Shown: positions 17,080-24,154 of the stretch, piece by piece
Layout: each line of letters starts with the position of its first letter
Position numbering within the stretch: the first letter of the stretch is position 1
NCBI GenBank assembly: GCA_900543605.1
Contig: UQSK01000016.1
Location: forward strand, 1 to 34,427
Direction: 5' to 3'
DNA from: an uncultured Collinsella sp.
GTDB taxonomy: Bacteria > Actinomycetota > Coriobacteriia > Coriobacteriales > Coriobacteriaceae
Length of the DNA stretch: 34,427 bases
Notes under the pieces: generated by a model
What the model saw: the letters and a program-made list of their open reading frames with translations, nothing else
What the model was told of the DNA's origin: nothing
Databases searched by the model: none
Translations under genes and position numbers: made by a program

Positions 17080-18368
17080 TGGCCCGTTTTCCTCTTGTTC
17101 CCACGGCACCCGAGCCCGAGCGTGCCATTTTGGTTGGTGTTGAATGGCGCGACAATGCATGGCCGCTCGATCGCTCGCTTGATGAGCTGGAGCGTCTTGC
17201 CCACACGGCTGGTGCCCAGTGCGTGGCACGCTTGTCACAGCGTTTGGTAAAGCCGTATCCTAAATCGTTTATCGGTTCCGGTAAGGTAGAGGAGCTTTGC
17301 GGCCTGGTGCATCGCATGGATGCCGATGTCGTTATTTTTGACGACGACCTGACGCCCTCGCAGCAATCCTATTTGGAGAAAGCCGTGGGCGAGCCGGTAA
17401 AGATTATCGATCGTACGGCACTGATCTTGGATATCTTTGGCCTGCATGCTCAGACGCGTGAGGGACGCCTGCAGGTACAGCTGGCACAGCTTCAATATCT
17501 GTTGCCTCGTCTGCGTGGCATGTGGAGTCATCTCTCCAAGGAGCAGACGCGCGGCGGCATCGGCTCACGCTTTGGTCAGGGTGAAAGTCAGCTCGAAGTC
17601 GACCGTCGCCTCATTCGTAATAAGATTGCTGCGCTTCGTCGTGAGCTCAAGCAGGTTGAACAGCGTCGCGATGTCCAGTCCAAGAGTCGCATTGAGTCAC
17701 CGGCGTTTCGCGTAGCGTTAGCCGGTTATACCAATGCCGGTAAATCGACGTTGCTCAATCGTCTGACCGGCTCTACGGTACTTTCGCAGGATAAGTTGTT
17801 TGCTACGCTCGACCCGACGACGCGTTCGTATCGCCTGCCCGGCGGTCGCGGCATGACGATCACCGATACCGTCGGCTTTATTCAAAAGCTGCCGCATGGT
17901 CTGGTCGATGCCTTTAAATCGACACTGTCCGAGGTGTTGGGTGCTGATCTAATTCTCAAAGTCGTAGATGCGTCTGACGAGGACTATGAGCGGCAGCTGG
18001 AGGCTGTCGACCGCGTGCTTGATGAGATCGGTGCCGGCGAGCGTTTGACGCTTACGGTGTTCAATAAAATCGATCTTCTCGATAGCGTTGATCGATTGAG
18101 TTTCCGTCGTCGTTATCCCGAAGCCGTTCTGTTCTCGGCCCAAACGGGCGAGGGACTCGACGATCTCGTCGATCGCATTGCTCGCGAGGCAGCTGCCACC
18201 GATGTACTGCTTTCAGCTGACATTCCGTATCGTGAAGGTGCGCTCATCACGCTCGTGCATGAGCAGGGGACCCTTTTGCACGAGGAATATCTTGAGGATG
18301 GCGTTCGTATTGTGGCGAAACTGCCGGCTCGTATTGCACCGCGGCTCGAGTGTTATCGCACCGAGTAG
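17079..18368 (+). CDS. hflX: Ribosome-associated GTPase HflX
   Basis: A 429-residue translational GTPase that splits or rescues stalled ribosomes under stress in species where it was studied. The HflX N-terminal domain includes KSFIGSGKVEEL and DLTPSQQ. The glycine-rich linker block (SKEQTRGGIGSRFGQGESQLE) precedes a coiled coil. The G domain has G1 GYTNAGKST (near residue 215), G3 DTVGFIQKLPH and G4 NKID. Its start overlaps the miaA stop by one base. The last 16 bases overlap the 3' end of the converging - strand DUF1624 gene, so no separate terminator lies between them. Confidence 0.93.
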   Translation: MARFPLVPTAPEPERAILVGVEWRDNAWPLDRSLDELERLAHTAGAQCVARLSQRLVKPYPKSFIGSGKVEELCGLVHRMDADVVIFDDDLTPSQQSYLEKAVGEPVKIIDRTALILDIFGLHAQTREGRLQVQLAQLQYLLPRLRGMWSHLSKEQTRGGIGSRFGQGESQLEVDRRLIRNKIAALRRELKQVEQRRDVQSKSRIESPAFRVALAGYTNAGKSTLLNRLTGSTVLSQDKLFATLDPTTRSYRLPGGRGMTITDTVGFIQKLPHGLVDAFKSTLSEVLGADLILKVVDASDEDYERQLEAVDRVLDEIGAGERLTLTVFNKIDLLDSVDRLSFRRRYPEAVLFSAQTGEGLDDLVDRIAREAAATDVLLSADIPYREGALITLVHEQGTLLHEEYLEDGVRIVAKLPARIAPRLECYRTE

Positions 18369-19057
18369 GCGAGCTCCAAAATGCCCAGTATGATGGGCTG
18401 ATGCAGCAGATAAAAGGGGAGTGCATGACGTCCAAGGCTGGCGAGCGCCGGCAGGGGGTTGGCGTAGGCCCAGCTAGGGACGGTCTTATCGATTCCCTGC
18501 GCTATATGTGCGGCGAAATATCCTGCAAGATAAATAAAGATAAACGGGATGATTGGATAATAGTCGCCTGAAACAAACCGGGGGCCGGGAAATCCTAGCC
18601 ACGCCAAATAGGGGAATGAATAGGTCGATTTCGGGATGCCCCATGTCGCCGCGAAGAGAGCGAGGCATATCGCGATGCCCCGCGTGCTGGGCACTTTCTT
18701 AAGCATCGGTCGTGTTACGGCTGCCACAGCGGTACACGCCGCCATGCAATAAATGATGCCAAAGTTTACCGAATCGTCGACTGATACCAGTGTAGTTGCA
18801 ATCCATACGACCAAAGCTGCGGCAGCGTACTTGGCCGCTCGTTTAGCATTGTTGCGTGAGAGCGTGCACATCCAACCTGCGATAAACAAAAATACCCAGC
18901 TGATGCTGGCGCGCCAGATGTCTTGAAAGATGGTCTGGGTAAACCAGGGCATATCCCAGTCGTACAGGTAGGCGAGATCGTAGCAAGCGTGAAAACCTGC
19001 CATTGAAATCATCGTAAACCCGCGGACGGTATCAAAGATGGTGATGCGTTTTTGCAT
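18353..19057 (-). CDS. DUF1624/HGSNAT-type membrane protein
   Basis: A 234-residue integral membrane protein with about six or seven helices. The N-terminus (RITIFDTVRGFTMISMAGFHACYDL) matches the heparan-alpha-glucosaminide N-acetyltransferase catalytic-like family (DUF1624), whose members are thought to move acyl groups across membranes; the substrate here is unknown. A histidine near residue 23 is in the position expected for the acyl carrier. The C-terminus ends with LGRHALPFYLLHQPIILG, typical of the family. Its ATG overlaps the lexA stop (TAATG on the - strand), so it is translated with lexA and should be SOS-controlled. That is an unusual partner for lexA. Its 3' end overlaps hflX by 16 bases. 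Confidence 0.8.
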   Translation of the reverse strand: MQKRITIFDTVRGFTMISMAGFHACYDLAYLYDWDMPWFTQTIFQDIWRASISWVFLFIAGWMCTLSRNNAKRAAKYAAAALVVWIATTLVSVDDSVNFGIIYCMAACTAVAAVTRPMLKKVPSTRGIAICLALFAATWGIPKSTYSFPYLAWLGFPGPRFVSGDYYPIIPFIFIYLAGYFAAHIAQGIDKTVPSWAYANPLPALASLGRHALPFYLLHQPIILGILELAYSVR

Positions 19058-19701
19058 TACGAGAACCGGCGCATTAAGCCGACGACTTTGCCCAAGATAA
19101 TGGGATTCGTTGCATAGATAGGCTCCATGGTGTCATTCTCAGGCTGTAGGCGTACGCGTCCCTGCTCCTTGTAGAACGTCTTGACGGTCGCTGAACCATC
19201 AATCATGGCCACGACAATTTCGCCGTTCATGGCACTCTTTTGTTCACGGACGATGATGTAATCGCCATTGAAGATGCCGACATTGATCATTGAGCTCCCA
19301 TGCACCTCAAGGATAAAGGAACCCTGATCAGTGGCGATTTCGGTCGGGATAGTAAAAGTGTCTTCGATATTCTGCTCGGCCAGAATGGGAATCCCAGCCG
19401 CGACGCGACCAACGAGCGGTAGCGAGACCGTTCCGCGAGGTGCGGTGGGCTCGTCAGATTTAGAAATTGAGACAGAGGAACCGTCCTCGTTAAAGAGTTC
19501 CAGGGCGCGCGGTTTGGTGGCATCGCGCTTGAGTAGCCCGCGCGCCTCCAGGGCAGATAGATGGGCGTGCACGGTGCTGGGGGAGGAAAGGCCCACGGCA
19601 GAAGCCATCTCGCGCACGCTGGGCGGATAACCCTTCTCCTGCTGATATTCCTTGATGAAGTCGTAAATTTGCTGCTGACGCTTGGTAATTTTGCGAGCCA
19701 T
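19057..19701 (-). CDS. lexA: SOS repressor LexA
   Basis: A 214-residue repressor. The winged-helix DNA-binding domain is residues 1-70 (RQQQIYDFIKEYQQEKGYPPSVREMASAVG...). The self-cleavage site is Ala102-Gly103 in RVAAGIP. Catalytic Ser137 is in HGSSMIN and catalytic Lys174 in ATVKTFY, so the protein is complete. ATG 19701 is chosen because MARKITKRQQQIYDF is the usual family start and GAGAGGA lies just upstream on the - strand; longer in-frame starts would run through the operators. Three LexA boxes sit 24-94 bases upstream, so it is autoregulated. It shares the intergenic region with the divergent LysM gene and its stop overlaps the start of the DUF1624 gene. Confidence 0.96.
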   Translation of the reverse strand: MARKITKRQQQIYDFIKEYQQEKGYPPSVREMASAVGLSSPSTVHAHLSALEARGLLKRDATKPRALELFNEDGSSVSISKSDEPTAPRGTVSLPLVGRVAAGIPILAEQNIEDTFTIPTEIATDQGSFILEVHGSSMINVGIFNGDYIIVREQKSAMNGEIVVAMIDGSATVKTFYKEQGRVRLQPENDTMEPIYATNPIILGKVVGLMRRFS

Positions 19702-19724
19702 CAGGGCATCCTCTCTACCCATGT

Positions 19725-19738
19725 CAAACAAATGTTCG
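19725..19738. promoter_or_regulatory. LexA box A, proximal to lexA
   Basis: CAAACAAATGTTCG, matching CGAAC-N4-GTTCG at all but one half-site position. It lies 24 bases upstream of the lexA start codon, probably in the early transcribed region. Confidence 0.75.
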
Positions 19739-19752
19739 AATTTTGCTTGACA

Positions 19753-19766
19753 GGAACAACTGTTCG
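19753..19766. promoter_or_regulatory. LexA box B
   Basis: GGAACAACTGTTCG, one mismatch from CGAAC-N4-GTTCG. Central of the three boxes in the lexA / LysM intergenic region, 14 bases from each neighbour, which could allow cooperative binding. Confidence 0.8.
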
Positions 19767-19780
19767 AAGATAATAATAAC

Positions 19781-19794
19781 CGAACATTCGTTCT
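19781..19794. promoter_or_regulatory. LexA box C, shared with the divergent LysM gene
   Basis: CGAACATTCGTTCT, one mismatch from consensus. On the - strand it overlaps the spacer upstream of a TATTAT-like -10 for lexA. On the + strand it lies 5 bases before a possible TAGACA -35 (19800-19805) paired with GATAAA (19824-19829) for the LysM gene. It can therefore control both directions. Confidence 0.8.
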
Positions 19795-19861
19795 CGCGCT
19801 AGACATTTTTGTCCGCGCGGCTTGATAAAACTGTTCTCAGCAAAACACGCGAGAGGAGAAC

Positions 19862-20314
19862 ATGATGAACGCAACGAATATGGTCCAGGGAAACCTCGCC
19901 CTTAAGCTCGAGACGCCTGCAGAACCCACTTTTACGGTTGTTCAGGGTGGCCGCTCCGGCTTTCAGCCTTTGACCGTAAAGCCTGCTCGCAATCAGCAGG
20001 CTGTAGTCGCTCCGGCTCGCGTTGCCCTGAAGGTTCCGACGATTGTCGCCGTTGCCGTTGCGCTTACGCTCTTCTTTGTCCTCGCTATGTCGGTCTTTAG
20101 CGTTCGTCACGCCGCGTATGCCGAGTCCGTTTCCAACGTTACCTACGAGACCATTCGCGTTCAGCCTGGCGATTCTCTTTGGTCTCTTGCCGAGGAATAT
20201 CCAATCGAAGGCCTTTCCACGCAAGAGACTTCCGACATGATCCGTAACGTCAATCATCTGGAGCATGGTTCGCTCGCCGCCGGTGCGCATCTTAAGGTTC
20301 CTGCTCGTTCGTAA
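19862..20314 (+). CDS. Membrane-anchored LysM protein, SOS division-suppressor candidate
   Basis: A 150-residue protein: a cytoplasmic N-terminus of about 58 residues, one transmembrane helix (about 59-80, TIVAVAVALTLFFVLAMSVF) and an extracellular LysM peptidoglycan-binding domain (about 97-148, IRVQPGDSLWSLAEEY ... HLKVP). It is divergent from lexA and upstream of nrdR. This is the arrangement of mycobacterial Rv2719c (ChiZ) and resembles Bacillus yneA; both are LysM proteins that stop division during SOS. No hydrolase domain is visible, so it is closer to YneA-type suppressors. Starts at ATG 19862 or 19865; GAGGAG at 19853-19858 suits 19865 slightly better. Expression should be LexA-controlled through box C. 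The role is inference from architecture and position. Confidence 0.82.
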   Translation: MMNATNMVQGNLALKLETPAEPTFTVVQGGRSGFQPLTVKPARNQQAVVAPARVALKVPTIVAVAVALTLFFVLAMSVFSVRHAAYAESVSNVTYETIRVQPGDSLWSLAEEYPIEGLSTQETSDMIRNVNHLEHGSLAAGAHLKVPARS

Positions 20315-20327
20315 TCATTATCGCGTT

Positions 20328-20371
20328 GCGCATGGTACCCTTGTTATCGTTTAAGAGGAGGTACCATGCGC
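20328..20371 (+). promoter_or_regulatory. Inverted repeat covering the nrdR start codon
   Basis: GCGCATGGTACC (20328-20339) and GGTACCATGCGC (20360-20371) form a perfect 12-bp stem with a 20-base loop. The right arm contains the nrdR ATG (20366-20368) and the last two bases of the AAGAGGAGG ribosome binding site (20353-20361); the rest of that site is in the loop. In mRNA this stem would hide the start codon; in DNA it could be an operator. Confidence 0.7.
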
Positions 20372-20809
20372 TGTCCCAAATGCGGCAAGGCACATACCCG
20401 CGTCGTTGATTCCCGTATGCAGGAGTCAAATAACACCATTAAGCGCCGTCGCGAATGTTGCTCGTGTAACTACCGCTTTACAACGTTCGAGCGATGCGAA
20501 GACCCAATTGAGGTCATTAAGTCGGACGGAACCAAGCAGCGGTTCGATCGCAATAAACTGCTCGTCGGCTTGATGCGCGCCACCATCAAGCGCGATATCG
20601 ACACTAAGAAGCTCAATGAGATTATCGACGACATCGAGGTCGAGCTGCGCTCTCGCACGCTGACGGCCGTCACGTCCCATGAGTTGGGTGACATGGTGCT
20701 CAAGCGCTTGGCCAAGATCGACAAGGTGGCGTACATACGCTTTGCCTCGGTCTACCGCGATTTCAAAGACGTCGATGAGTTTCTGCAAGAGCTCGACAAG
20801 CTAAGGTGA
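20366..20809 (+). CDS. nrdR: Transcriptional repressor NrdR
   Basis: A 147-residue repressor of ribonucleotide reductase genes. It has an N-terminal zinc ribbon with paired cysteines (CPKCGK and CCSCNYRFTTFER) and an ATP-cone domain (about residues 45-135; VIKSDGTKQRFDRNKL...) that senses ATP/dATP. The start MRCPKC is the invariant family start, with the strong AAGAGGAGG site in front. It follows the LysM gene by 51 bases and precedes dut by 4, so dNTP-pool control and dUTP removal are grouped next to the SOS regulator. The start codon is part of a perfect inverted repeat. No ribonucleotide reductase gene lies in the window. Confidence 0.95.
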   Translation: MRCPKCGKAHTRVVDSRMQESNNTIKRRRECCSCNYRFTTFERCEDPIEVIKSDGTKQRFDRNKLLVGLMRATIKRDIDTKKLNEIIDDIEVELRSRTLTAVTSHELGDMVLKRLAKIDKVAYIRFASVYRDFKDVDEFLQELDKLR

Positions 20810-20813
20810 TTCC

Positions 20814-21257
20814 ATGTCCAACATTACCGTCAACATAAAGCGTCTCGACCCCACCGTCGAACTTCCCAAATACGCCCATCCCACCGATGCCGGCTTGGAT
20901 CTGCGCTCCAACGAGGACTGCGTCCTGAAGCCCTTCGAACGCCGTCTGGTCTCTACTGGGCTGGCCATCGCCCTGCCCGATGGCTACGCCGGCTTCGTCC
21001 AGCCCCGCAGCGGCTTGGCCATCAAGCAGGGCCTGTCTATAGTCAACACGCCTGGCCTCATCGACGCCCACTACCGAGGGGAACTCAAGGTTATCCTCAT
21101 CAACCTGGATCCCTCCAACAATATCCAAATCAACAAAGGCGACCGCATAGCCCAACTCGTCATCCAAGAAGTCCCCACGGTTAACCTCATAGAGGTAGAC
21201 GAACTGGATAAAACCGACCGAGGAGTCGGCGGTTTCGGTTCTAGCGGCGTATTGTAA
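20814..21257 (+). CDS. dut: Deoxyuridine triphosphatase
   Basis: A 147-residue trimeric dUTPase that splits dUTP to dUMP and pyrophosphate, keeping uracil out of DNA and feeding thymidylate synthesis. All five family motifs are visible in order: HPTDAGLDLRS, QPRSGLAIKQ, the GLIDAHYRGEL block, KGDRIAQLV, and RGVGGFGSSG at the C-terminus. It begins 4 bases after the nrdR stop, so it is co-transcribed. The stop codon TAA coincides with the first bases of the repeat element at 21255. Confidence 0.95.
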   Translation: MSNITVNIKRLDPTVELPKYAHPTDAGLDLRSNEDCVLKPFERRLVSTGLAIALPDGYAGFVQPRSGLAIKQGLSIVNTPGLIDAHYRGELKVILINLDPSNNIQINKGDRIAQLVIQEVPTVNLIEVDELDKTDRGVGGFGSSGVL

Positions 21258-21369
21258 TGTCCGCTCACCCGTGGGAGGCCCCTATATATCATTCCATGCT
21301 CAAACATTCTCGCTTCGCTTCGCTCGCTGCGAAACTGCGCGTGGAACGATATGTGTGAGAGGCGGGCGG
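21255..21369 (+). repeat. 3'-end hairpin repeat element, copy 1
   Basis: Starts at the dut stop codon with TAATGTCCGCT and continues with GGGAGGCC(C)CTATATATCAT and then TGCTCAAACATTCTCGC. It matches the element at 21638-21529 read on the opposite strand, including the loop sequence, but has 9 extra bases in the CGCTTCGC loop region. Its stem is decayed: TGGAACGATAT on the right still pairs with ATATCATTCCA on the left, with one G-U pair. Confidence 0.8.
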
Positions 21370-21403
21370 GCGGCTACTCGCTTGAAACAATATTTACTTT
21401 TCT

Positions 21404-21452
21404 AGTAAGCCGACGCTACAAAGGGACCGTCCCTTTGTAGCGTCGGCTTACT
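21404..21452. repeat. Perfect 49-base palindrome, likely bidirectional terminator
   Basis: 24-base arms (21404-21427 and 21429-21452) are exact reverse complements around a single C at 21428; the centre reads AAAGGGACCGTCCCTTT. T-rich sequence follows on both sides (CTGTATTTATATTTT on +, and the A-rich complement on the other side), so it can terminate transcription from dut and from the converging glycosyltransferase gene. It could also be a miniature mobile element or REP-type sequence. Confidence 0.75.
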
Positions 21453-21528
21453 GTATTTATATTTTCTGGTTCCCCTTTGCAGATTTTACTGTTGGGGAAT
21501 CTGGTATAGCTGCTAGTACGTTAACGCA

Positions 21529-21638
21529 GCTAGCCTGCGGGAGGCCCTATATATCGTCCCGCGCGCAGTTTCGCAGCGAAGCGAGAATGTTTGAGCACGG
21601 GATGATATATAGGGCCTCCCGCAGGCTAGCGGACATTA
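21529..21638 (-). repeat. 3'-end hairpin repeat element, copy 2
   Basis: Bases 21529-21561 and 21598-21630 form a 33-bp inverted repeat with a single G-T pair, closed by a 36-base loop (21562-21597). On the - strand it begins 5 bases after the stop codon of the glycosyltransferase gene with TTAATGTCCGCTAGCC, so it has the same polarity relative to its gene as copy 1 has to dut. It is the better preserved copy. Confidence 0.85.
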
Positions 21639-21643
21639 AGACC

Positions 21644-22945
21644 CTAGCGAATATGCGCGGGTTTTTCGCCCCAGTAGAAGCGGCAGAAGGCTCGTTTGCG
21701 CTTTTGGGGTTTGCCTACGAGCTCCATGGTTGCGATGGCTATGTCTTCGGCTGCGTGGGGGCGGCGTAGTACTTCGCCGTTGATGAGTAGGGCTTTGAGT
21801 GATTCGGGATGGTCGTGCAAGTGACGTAGGGTTACGATGAGTTCTCGTGCGGTGGTGACGTGCATGCTGGCGCCCATGCCGGTGAGCATAGTGGTGTTGG
21901 CCTTTTCCTGGCCATAGGACTTGCCCAGCAGGATCATCGGCAGATGCGCGCACAGGCACTCGGTGACGGTGAGTCCGCCCGATTTGAGGATTGCCAGGTC
22001 GCAGCCGTGCATGAGGGCCGCCATGTCGTCCACGTAGTCCAGAACCGTGACGTTTTCGAGCTTCATGGCGTCGAAGAGCGTCTTGAGGCGGGTGGCGTAT
22101 TCCTCATCCTTGCCCGGCAAAAAGACAAAGTGCATGTCCTCGAAGCTGCGCAGGAAGGGGAGTGTGCGGTCCATCTCCGCGCGAAAGCGAACGTACGGTT
22201 GAGGCAAACTGGCACCGGCCATCACCAACACAACGGTCTTGTCAGCGGGGAGATTGAACTTCTCGAGTTCTTCCTCGCGATTGTAGTCCGTATCAAACCC
22301 GGCGCGAATGGGGATGCCTGTAATGCGGATTTTGGTCTCGGGAACCTTACGGGGGCGAAGTGTCTCGGCCATAAATTCGTTGGCTACGCAGAACAGGTCG
22401 GTGTCCTTGTGGGGCCAAAAGCCTTCGACTTCATAGTCTGTTGGTACGCAGATGACCGGGTAATCGATACCCGTGATGACGCGGGCGCCCACAGCAACAT
22501 TGGCTGCCGTAATGTGTGTTGCAACCACGGCCATGGGCCTGCGGGTGCGGACATAATCGTTGAAGGCGGGGAACATAATTCGTGACCATGCTGTGCCGCC
22601 GCCCCAGAGCAGATGTCCTGTAAGCGTATATCGCCAGGTCAGGTCGTAAATGGGACGCGTGGCGCCGGTAAACGACGCTGCTGTTTTATTACCATCGAAC
22701 CTAATGCGTCCAAAATCGAGGATATCCAGGACTTCGATCTCAACATCCTCAGGGATTCCCTTGGTGCCGCGGATAAGGTCAAATGCTTGTGCAATCGCGT
22801 TGGCGGCGGCTTTGTGGCCCGATCCAACCGATGCGTGCACAATGGTTACCAGGGATTTTTGTGCAGGTGAAACGGTCATTTGCTCCGGTTGGGGAGTGGC
22901 TTGCATGGGCAGGGGAGCGCTATTGCCCGTCTGCGTTTGATCCAT
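21644..22945 (-). CDS. MGDG synthase/UgtP-like glycosyltransferase
   Basis: A 433-residue GT28-type glycosyltransferase related to diacylglycerol glucosyltransferase UgtP and plant MGDG synthase. The N-terminal acceptor domain contains HASVGSGHKAAANAIAQAF (about residues 37-55). The C-terminal donor domain contains AILKSGGLTVTECLCAHLPMIL, the usual nucleotide-sugar binding segment. Such enzymes glycosylate diacylglycerol to make glycolipids and lipoteichoic acid anchors; the exact sugar cannot be read from the sequence. ATG 22945 has GGGGAG just upstream on the - strand; a longer in-frame start at 23008 has no ribosome binding site. Divergent from trxB, convergent with dut. A strong hairpin repeat begins 5 bases after its stop. 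Confidence 0.82.
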   Translation of the reverse strand: MDQTQTGNSAPLPMQATPQPEQMTVSPAQKSLVTIVHASVGSGHKAAANAIAQAFDLIRGTKGIPEDVEIEVLDILDFGRIRFDGNKTAASFTGATRPIYDLTWRYTLTGHLLWGGGTAWSRIMFPAFNDYVRTRRPMAVVATHITAANVAVGARVITGIDYPVICVPTDYEVEGFWPHKDTDLFCVANEFMAETLRPRKVPETKIRITGIPIRAGFDTDYNREEELEKFNLPADKTVVLVMAGASLPQPYVRFRAEMDRTLPFLRSFEDMHFVFLPGKDEEYATRLKTLFDAMKLENVTVLDYVDDMAALMHGCDLAILKSGGLTVTECLCAHLPMILLGKSYGQEKANTTMLTGMGASMHVTTARELIVTLRHLHDHPESLKALLINGEVLRRPHAAEDIAIATMELVGKPQKRKRAFCRFYWGEKPAHIR

Positions 22946-23062
22946 CGATAACTCCCCTTCAGCTTTGTTACGCGATTTATCATTGTAGTGCATGAGTGTC
23001 ATGTTCACGTAAATTTGGGTATGAGCGCAAAGAACGACAACGTTTCGACGAGAGGATTCTTC

Positions 23063-24001
23063 ATGACTACCGATCAGTCAATCGATGTTGCGATTATCGG
23101 CGGCGGCCCCGCGGGCTATGCCGCAGCTATTTATGCGGCGCGTGCCAACCTAACGACGACTGTGATTGAACAGGGCATGTCGGGAGGGCAGATCGCCACA
23201 ACCAATGAGGTCGAGAACTATCCGGGCATTCCGCTCTTGAGTGGCGCCGAACTCGGCGAGCGTTTTCAGCAACATGCAGAGGGCCTGGGAGCACAGGTTG
23301 CATGGAGCATGGTTACGGGCATCGATTACGATGCCGATACAGCGCTGTTTACGGTGCATCACGATTTGGGCGATACGTTGGCCTCGAGCGTTATCGCTTG
23401 CATGGGTGCCACGCCGCGTCCGGCAGGTTTCGCTGGCGAGGATACGTATCGCGGTCGTGGCGTTTCGTATTGCGCGACGTGCGACGGCATGTTCTTTCGC
23501 GGCAAGCAGGTCTTTGTCATCGGCGGCGGCAATGCTGCCTGTGAAGAAGCTCTGTTCTTGTCGGAAATTGCCAGCAGCGTGACCATCGTTTTGCGCCGCG
23601 ATCAGTTCCGTGCCCCCGATGGTGTGGTTCAAAAAGTTGTTGCAAAAGATAATATTTCAGTTAGGTACCAAACTAGTATTGTGGAGCTCTCGGGCGAAAC
23701 CATGCCAACAACGATCACCTTTAAGGACAATGCATCCGGTGAGACTCATATCGAGTCATTTGAGCCCGGCTCGTTTGGCATCTTTGTCTTTACCGGAACG
23801 CAACCCCATACCGAGCTTGTTGAACATCTAGTTGATTTGGCGCCGGACGGCGGTATTGTTACTGATGATTCCATGGCGACCCGCACGCCAGGTCTATTTG
23901 CCGCTGGCGACATCCGTTCCAAGCGTTTACGCCAGGTTGTGACCGCCGTTTCTGATGGAGCCATCGCGGCAACCAGCGCATACGCATTTCTCCGTGAATA
24001 A
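23063..24001 (+). CDS. trxB: Thioredoxin reductase
   Basis: A 312-residue FAD-dependent NADPH:thioredoxin oxidoreductase. The FAD-binding fingerprint is IGGGPAGYAAAIYAARA near the N-terminus. The redox-active pair is Cys137/Cys140 in CATCDGMFF. The NADPH Rossmann motif IGGGNAACEEALFL follows, and a C-terminal FAD block TRTPGLFAAGDIRS closes the fold. ATG 23063 follows AGAGGA (23051-23056); an upstream in-frame start at 22988 lacks such a site. It is monocistronic, ending with a terminator at 24046. No thioredoxin gene is adjacent; the only thioredoxin-like gene in the window (33562-34101) is broken. Confidence 0.95.
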   Translation: MTTDQSIDVAIIGGGPAGYAAAIYAARANLTTTVIEQGMSGGQIATTNEVENYPGIPLLSGAELGERFQQHAEGLGAQVAWSMVTGIDYDADTALFTVHHDLGDTLASSVIACMGATPRPAGFAGEDTYRGRGVSYCATCDGMFFRGKQVFVIGGGNAACEEALFLSEIASSVTIVLRRDQFRAPDGVVQKVVAKDNISVRYQTSIVELSGETMPTTITFKDNASGETHIESFEPGSFGIFVFTGTQPHTELVEHLVDLAPDGGIVTDDSMATRTPGLFAAGDIRSKRLRQVVTAVSDGAIAATSAYAFLRE

Positions 24002-24045
24002 GTACGATAATATATCTTATGTAAGGTTGCTATCAATTAACTAAA

Positions 24046-24085
24046 TGGCGGGATGATGCATCAGTGCACTGTCCCGCCAATTTTC
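24046..24085 (+). terminator. Intrinsic terminator after trxB
   Basis: TGGCGGGA (24046-24053) pairs with TCCCGCCA (24072-24079), followed by ATTTTCTT. Placed 45 bases after the trxB stop. Its presence argues against a start for the next gene at 24053. Confidence 0.8.
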
Positions 24086-24089
24086 TTGC

Positions 24090-24120
24090 CGGCTATGTGG
24101 TATGCAAAACTAGATAACCT
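24090..24120. promoter_or_regulatory. Imperfect copy of the DUF1836/degV shared operator
   Basis: An 11-7-11 inverted repeat (half-sites GGCTATGTGGT and ACTAGATAACC around ATGCAAA at 24102-24108). It matches the perfect palindrome before degV at 24 of 31 positions and shares GTAT(G/T)CAAAACTAGATA. It lies just upstream of or overlapping possible -10 elements TAGAAT (24120-24125) and TACAAT (24125-24130) of the DUF1836 gene, a placement suited to repression. Confidence 0.65.
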
Positions 24121-24154
24121 AGAATACAATATAGAAAATGAACGGAGGACCTTT

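Noticed and set aside
21587..21769. 60-codon + strand frame next to the repeat
   Set aside because: It begins inside the repeat loop and then runs antisense to the glycosyltransferase; an identical start (MFEHGMIYRG) appears in the other repeat copy, showing that it comes from repeat sequence.
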